Shown: piece by piece, positions 6,719 through 9,181 of the stretch
How the letters are laid out: every line of letters starts with the position of its first letter
Position numbering within the stretch: the stretch's first letter is position 1
Assembly: GCA_027073945.1 (NCBI GenBank)
Contig: JALTEL010000206.1
Coordinates: 1 to 9,181 of the forward strand
Reading direction: 5' to 3'
DNA length: 9,181 nt
From: Caldifarciminota bacterium
GTDB lineage: Bacteria > WOR-3 > Hydrothermia > UBA1063 > CAJXJZ01
Notes under the pieces: model-generated
What the model was told of the DNA's origin: nothing
What the model saw: only the letters and a program-made list of their open reading frames with translations
Database searches by the model: none
Translations under genes and position numbers: made by a program

Positions 6719-9181
6719 TCATTTTATTAGCAGAAACTTTGAAGTTTGTGCTGTATCACCCGCCTTAAATCGGATAAAGTATACTCCATGCGGCAATCCA
6801 ACGACGGGTATCATGATTTTGTATGTGCCAGCGGGAGAAAAGTCGCTTTTTATCAATTTAATCTCTCTGCCTGAAATATCATAGAGCTTTATATTTACAT
6901 TCTCAGGCTTTAATAGTGTGTATTTTATCTTGATGAAGTTTGAAGATAGGGAATTAGCAATGAAAGTGCTTGCCTTAAATGGAGTTTTTGTCTCTTTAAT
7001 CCCCAGAAAACGCCTGGTAACAACCTTTGCTGCAATGTCATAACCATGCTGCCATTTTGGGTCCTTCCATGTAAAGTATATAAAAGTATCCATTAATGCA
7101 ATTGCGGGAAGATTTTGATTCTCATTGGGACCTTCAACATTGTTATTTACCTTGTAAGTCGTATCAATAGGAGTCAAATCGGAGTGGAGCAGCCTTGCAT
7201 AGATATCACTCTGCCCATAGATGTTTTGCGACCAGGTTACTACAACATTGCTGTCAGGGCTGGATGCAATATCAGGACTACCTGCATAGGGATCACTGAT
7301 CATTACTTCTCCCCCTATAAATGTGCCTGTTGTATCAAAGACCCTGCCGTATATTCCTGAGGGTGTTTGGTAGTCCATCCAGACAACAACAAATCTCCCA
7401 TTGTTTACATAGGTAACGGATGGATCAAACTGGTTTGCGTTATTACCTGTTGTATCGTTGATTACAAAGTCTACTCCCACCTTTGACCCATCTGGATTAT
7501 AGATTTGTCCGTAAATATCATTATTGCCATTTCTATTGTCACACCAGGTAACAAGGAATTTACCTGATGGGGCCATAGCAATATCCGGGTAGGTTTGAGC
7601 GTTTACACCCGCATCGTCGTTTACAAGGAAGTTTGAACCGACAGGTGTTCCGGTATTTGTGAACAACTGTCCGTATATGTCAGCGTTTCCATTTCTGTAA
7701 TCATACCAGACAACAGCGAAATTGTTCATATTGTCAATGGCAACTCTGGGCGCAAATCTTGACGAGGTAGTGTTGTCTTCAACATTGGCAGAGTCTATAC
7801 CTGTATTGGAAATTATGAAGTAGTGTATGTGAACGGAACTGAAATCGCTGACGCAGATGATTGTGCTATCTTCACCGATCTTTACATCATTTTCAAAACC
7901 CGCTCCCAGATAGATATTATCATCAATGATATTTCCTTCTGTATCAAATGTTGAATATAGAATTGAACCGGTACTGTTATACCTGGTATCATACCAGGTT
8001 ATAACACCGTAACCCGAACTGTTTACATCTATTGAAGGATAGTCCTGATTGCGAATTCCCGATATATCGTTTACTTTTTTGTCAGCTGTTGCGGGTGTGC
8101 CGTCTGTATTGAAAACCCTGTAATATATACTTCTGTCGTCACGCCCGTCATCCCATGCAACAATAAATCTGCTGCCGTTTGTATAAACCGATGGGTCGTA
8201 TTGATTTTGCGAACCAGTATTATCACTTATTTTGAAATTGGTACCAGAGGGATTGCCCGCATTATCATACATCTGGCCATAAATATAATATGTGCCATCT
8301 CTGTTATCATACCATGTAACAATAAAATTCCCTGCTTCATCCATTGAAATGGCAGGATAATCCTGATAAACATTGGTGCCATCATCGTTTACCATGAAGT
8401 TGCTGCCAATTGGACTGCCGGAGGCATTATATCTCTGTGCATATATGTCTTTGTCTCCATTTCTGTAATCTGACCATGCAATGACAAAGTTGCCCGCCGT
8501 ATCCATGGCTATAACAGGATTGTCCTGGCTTTGAGAAGTTGTATCATTAACTCTAAAATTTGGCCCCACCTTATTACCGGATTTATCAAAGAGTTGTGCA
8601 TAAACATCAGCGTCATTTGCATTCCTGTAATCTGTCCAGACTGCTACAATATATCCGTTTTTACTCTTTGCTATTCGAGGGGACATCTGTGCATAACTGG
8701 TCCCGTCATCGTTGACAAGCATAGTGTCTGTGATGGGATTCCCGTCAAGGTCAAATCTTCTGAAGTATATATTCCTTACATTGCCTGAATAGGCATTTCC
8801 GACAGCGAATATCCCTGAGTCTGTGGCAACTGCATCGATACCATAGAGATTTTTGTGAAAACTGAGAGTAAAAGAGCTTCCCAGTTGTCCACCGTTGGAA
8901 GTAAGCCACTGACCGTATCCATAGGGGAATGAAACGAGAATACTATCACCATGCCTGTCTGCATAGGGCGTAAGCTCCGTATAGTTGCCCTGAAATGTTG
9001 AAACCTTGGAGTTTGGGCCAAGCATACTGCCATCTGTATTAATAGCTTGAGAATATGTGTTACTTGCACCGTTTCTACTATCTCTCCACACAACTATTCC
9101 CGAGTTGTCCAGATTTAATATTACTGAAGGCTGGTAGGATTGATTGCCTGTTGAGTCATTGTTAACCCTGAAGTCATTTTT
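6719..9181 (-). CDS. Large secreted repeat protein with T9SS-like C-terminal sorting domain (5' end outside window)
   Basis: The frame is open from the stop (TGA, 6721-6719) to the last base of the window, giving 820 residues and no true start. The GTG at 9091 is an internal valine: the 30 codons before it continue the repeat pattern (FRVNNDSTG, then a segment ending GIVVWRDSRNG). Residues 1-725 are about 14 repeats of roughly 45-56 residues with the core VNDD-x-G, a proline, I-A-M-D, NFVVxWxDxRNG, D-I-Y-G-Q and G-x-P-x-G-x-NF. The alternating hydrophobic pattern suggests beta-propeller blades or a similar all-beta fold. Residues about 738-820 resemble Por/T9SS type A sorting domains: YTLLKPENVNIKLYDISGRE, then a PAGTYKI strand, LPHGVYFIRFKAGD and the terminal KFLLIK. 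The protein is therefore likely exported to the cell surface. No catalytic motif was seen; ligand binding or adhesion is a guess. Confidence 0.85.
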   Translation of the reverse strand, partial: KNDFRVNNDSTGNQSYQPSVILNLDNSGIVVWRDSRNGASNTYSQAINTDGSMLGPNSKVSTFQGNYTELTPYADRHGDSILVSFPYGYGQWLTSNGGQLGSSFTLSFHKNLYGIDAVATDSGIFAVGNAYSGNVRNIYFRRFDLDGNPITDTMLVNDDGTSYAQMSPRIAKSKNGYIVAVWTDYRNANDADVYAQLFDKSGNKVGPNFRVNDTTSQSQDNPVIAMDTAGNFVIAWSDYRNGDKDIYAQRYNASGSPIGSNFMVNDDGTNVYQDYPAISMDEAGNFIVTWYDNRDGTYYIYGQMYDNAGNPSGTNFKISDNTGSQNQYDPSVYTNGSRFIVAWDDGRDDRSIYYRVFNTDGTPATADKKVNDISGIRNQDYPSIDVNSSGYGVITWYDTRYNSTGSILYSTFDTEGNIIDDNIYLGAGFENDVKIGEDSTIICVSDFSSVHIHYFIISNTGIDSANVEDNTTSSRFAPRVAIDNMNNFAVVWYDYRNGNADIYGQLFTNTGTPVGSNFLVNDDAGVNAQTYPDIAMAPSGKFLVTWCDNRNGNNDIYGQIYNPDGSKVGVDFVINDTTGNNANQFDPSVTYVNNGRFVVVWMDYQTPSGIYGRVFDTTGTFIGGEVMISDPYAGSPDIASSPDSNVVVTWSQNIYGQSDIYARLLHSDLTPIDTTYKVNNNVEGPNENQNLPAIALMDTFIYFTWKDPKWQHGYDIAAKVVTRRFLGIKETKTPFKASTFIANSLSSNFIKIKYTLLKPENVNIKLYDISGREIKLIKSDFSPAGTYKIMIPVVGLPHGVYFIRFKAGDTAQTSKFLLIK
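7007..9181 (-). repeat. Tandem array of about 14 repeats of ~150-160 bp inside the surface protein gene
   Basis: In residues of the 820-residue partial protein the units run about 1-56, 57-103, 104-152, 153-207, 208-260, 261-314, 315-367, 368-422, 423-465, 466-516, 517-570, 571-624, 625-674 and 675-725. Units 4-8 and 10-12 are well conserved, with the W-x-D-x-R-N-G core; units 2, 3 and 9 are strongly diverged and 13-14 partly so. Similarity is visible at the DNA level too: a CTGTAATC-like string followed by the tryptophan codon recurs near 7696, 8464 and 8625. This suggests growth by duplication. The array continues past the right edge. Confidence 0.85.

Noticed and set aside
8776..9093. Second minus-strand frame overlapping the repeat gene
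   Set aside because: It is a shifted frame of the repeat array; the repeat periodicity and sorting domain belong to the frame that runs to 6719.
7007..9181. Possible CRISPR or VNTR-type array
   Set aside because: The periodicity is coding, with diverged units of about 150-160 bases in one open frame, and there are no identical short repeats with unique spacers.

Overview
The window is AT-rich bacterial DNA with tight gene packing, short overlaps, clear Shine-Dalgarno sites and two TTG starts. It carries a Por/type IX secretion (T9SS) style C-terminal sorting domain on a very repetitive surface-type protein, a CHASE2 adenylate cyclase, and a 'short' LeuC/LeuD isomerase pair of the kind common in archaea, thermophiles and deep-branching bacteria. 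Together these suggest an uncultured member of the FCB group or a neighbouring candidate phylum such as WOR-3 or Cloacimonadota. That placement is inferred from gene style only; no rRNA or marker gene is present.

Left part (1-3243, + strand): after a 145-base leader, which may hold the tail of an unseen upstream gene, comes a three-gene operon. It encodes the large (146-1426) and small (1414-1914) subunits of a 3-isopropylmalate dehydratase/homoaconitase-family hydro-lyase, then a type I glutamine synthetase (1924-3243). The first two genes overlap by 13 bases and the third follows after 9, so they are very probably co-transcribed. This looks like an amino-acid biosynthesis unit: branched-chain or 2-oxoacid chain elongation plus nitrogen assimilation. 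The substrate loop of the small subunit is atypical, so the true substrate is open.

Middle part (3245-6528, - strand): a compact three-gene operon converges on the first with a single base between the stop codons. In transcription order it encodes a small exported SH3b-domain protein (6127-6528), an M48 zinc metalloprotease lipoprotein (5310-6134, re-assigned here to a TTG start) and a CHASE2 receptor class III adenylate cyclase (3245-5320, TTG start). All three junctions overlap or nearly so. A good sigma70-type promoter lies just upstream of the first gene. All three products act at or across the envelope, so the cassette reads as an envelope-sensing and proteolysis module coupled to a cyclic-nucleotide signal (inference).

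Right part (6529-9181): a 190-base intergenic region holds that promoter and an AT-rich dyad. It is followed by the 3' part (820 codons visible, 5' end outside the window) of a large secreted protein made of about 14 repeats of about 50-54 residues and a C-terminal T9SS-like sorting domain. The reading frame is open to the last base of the window, so no start codon for this gene is present. No RNA genes, insertion sequences or CRISPR arrays were seen.
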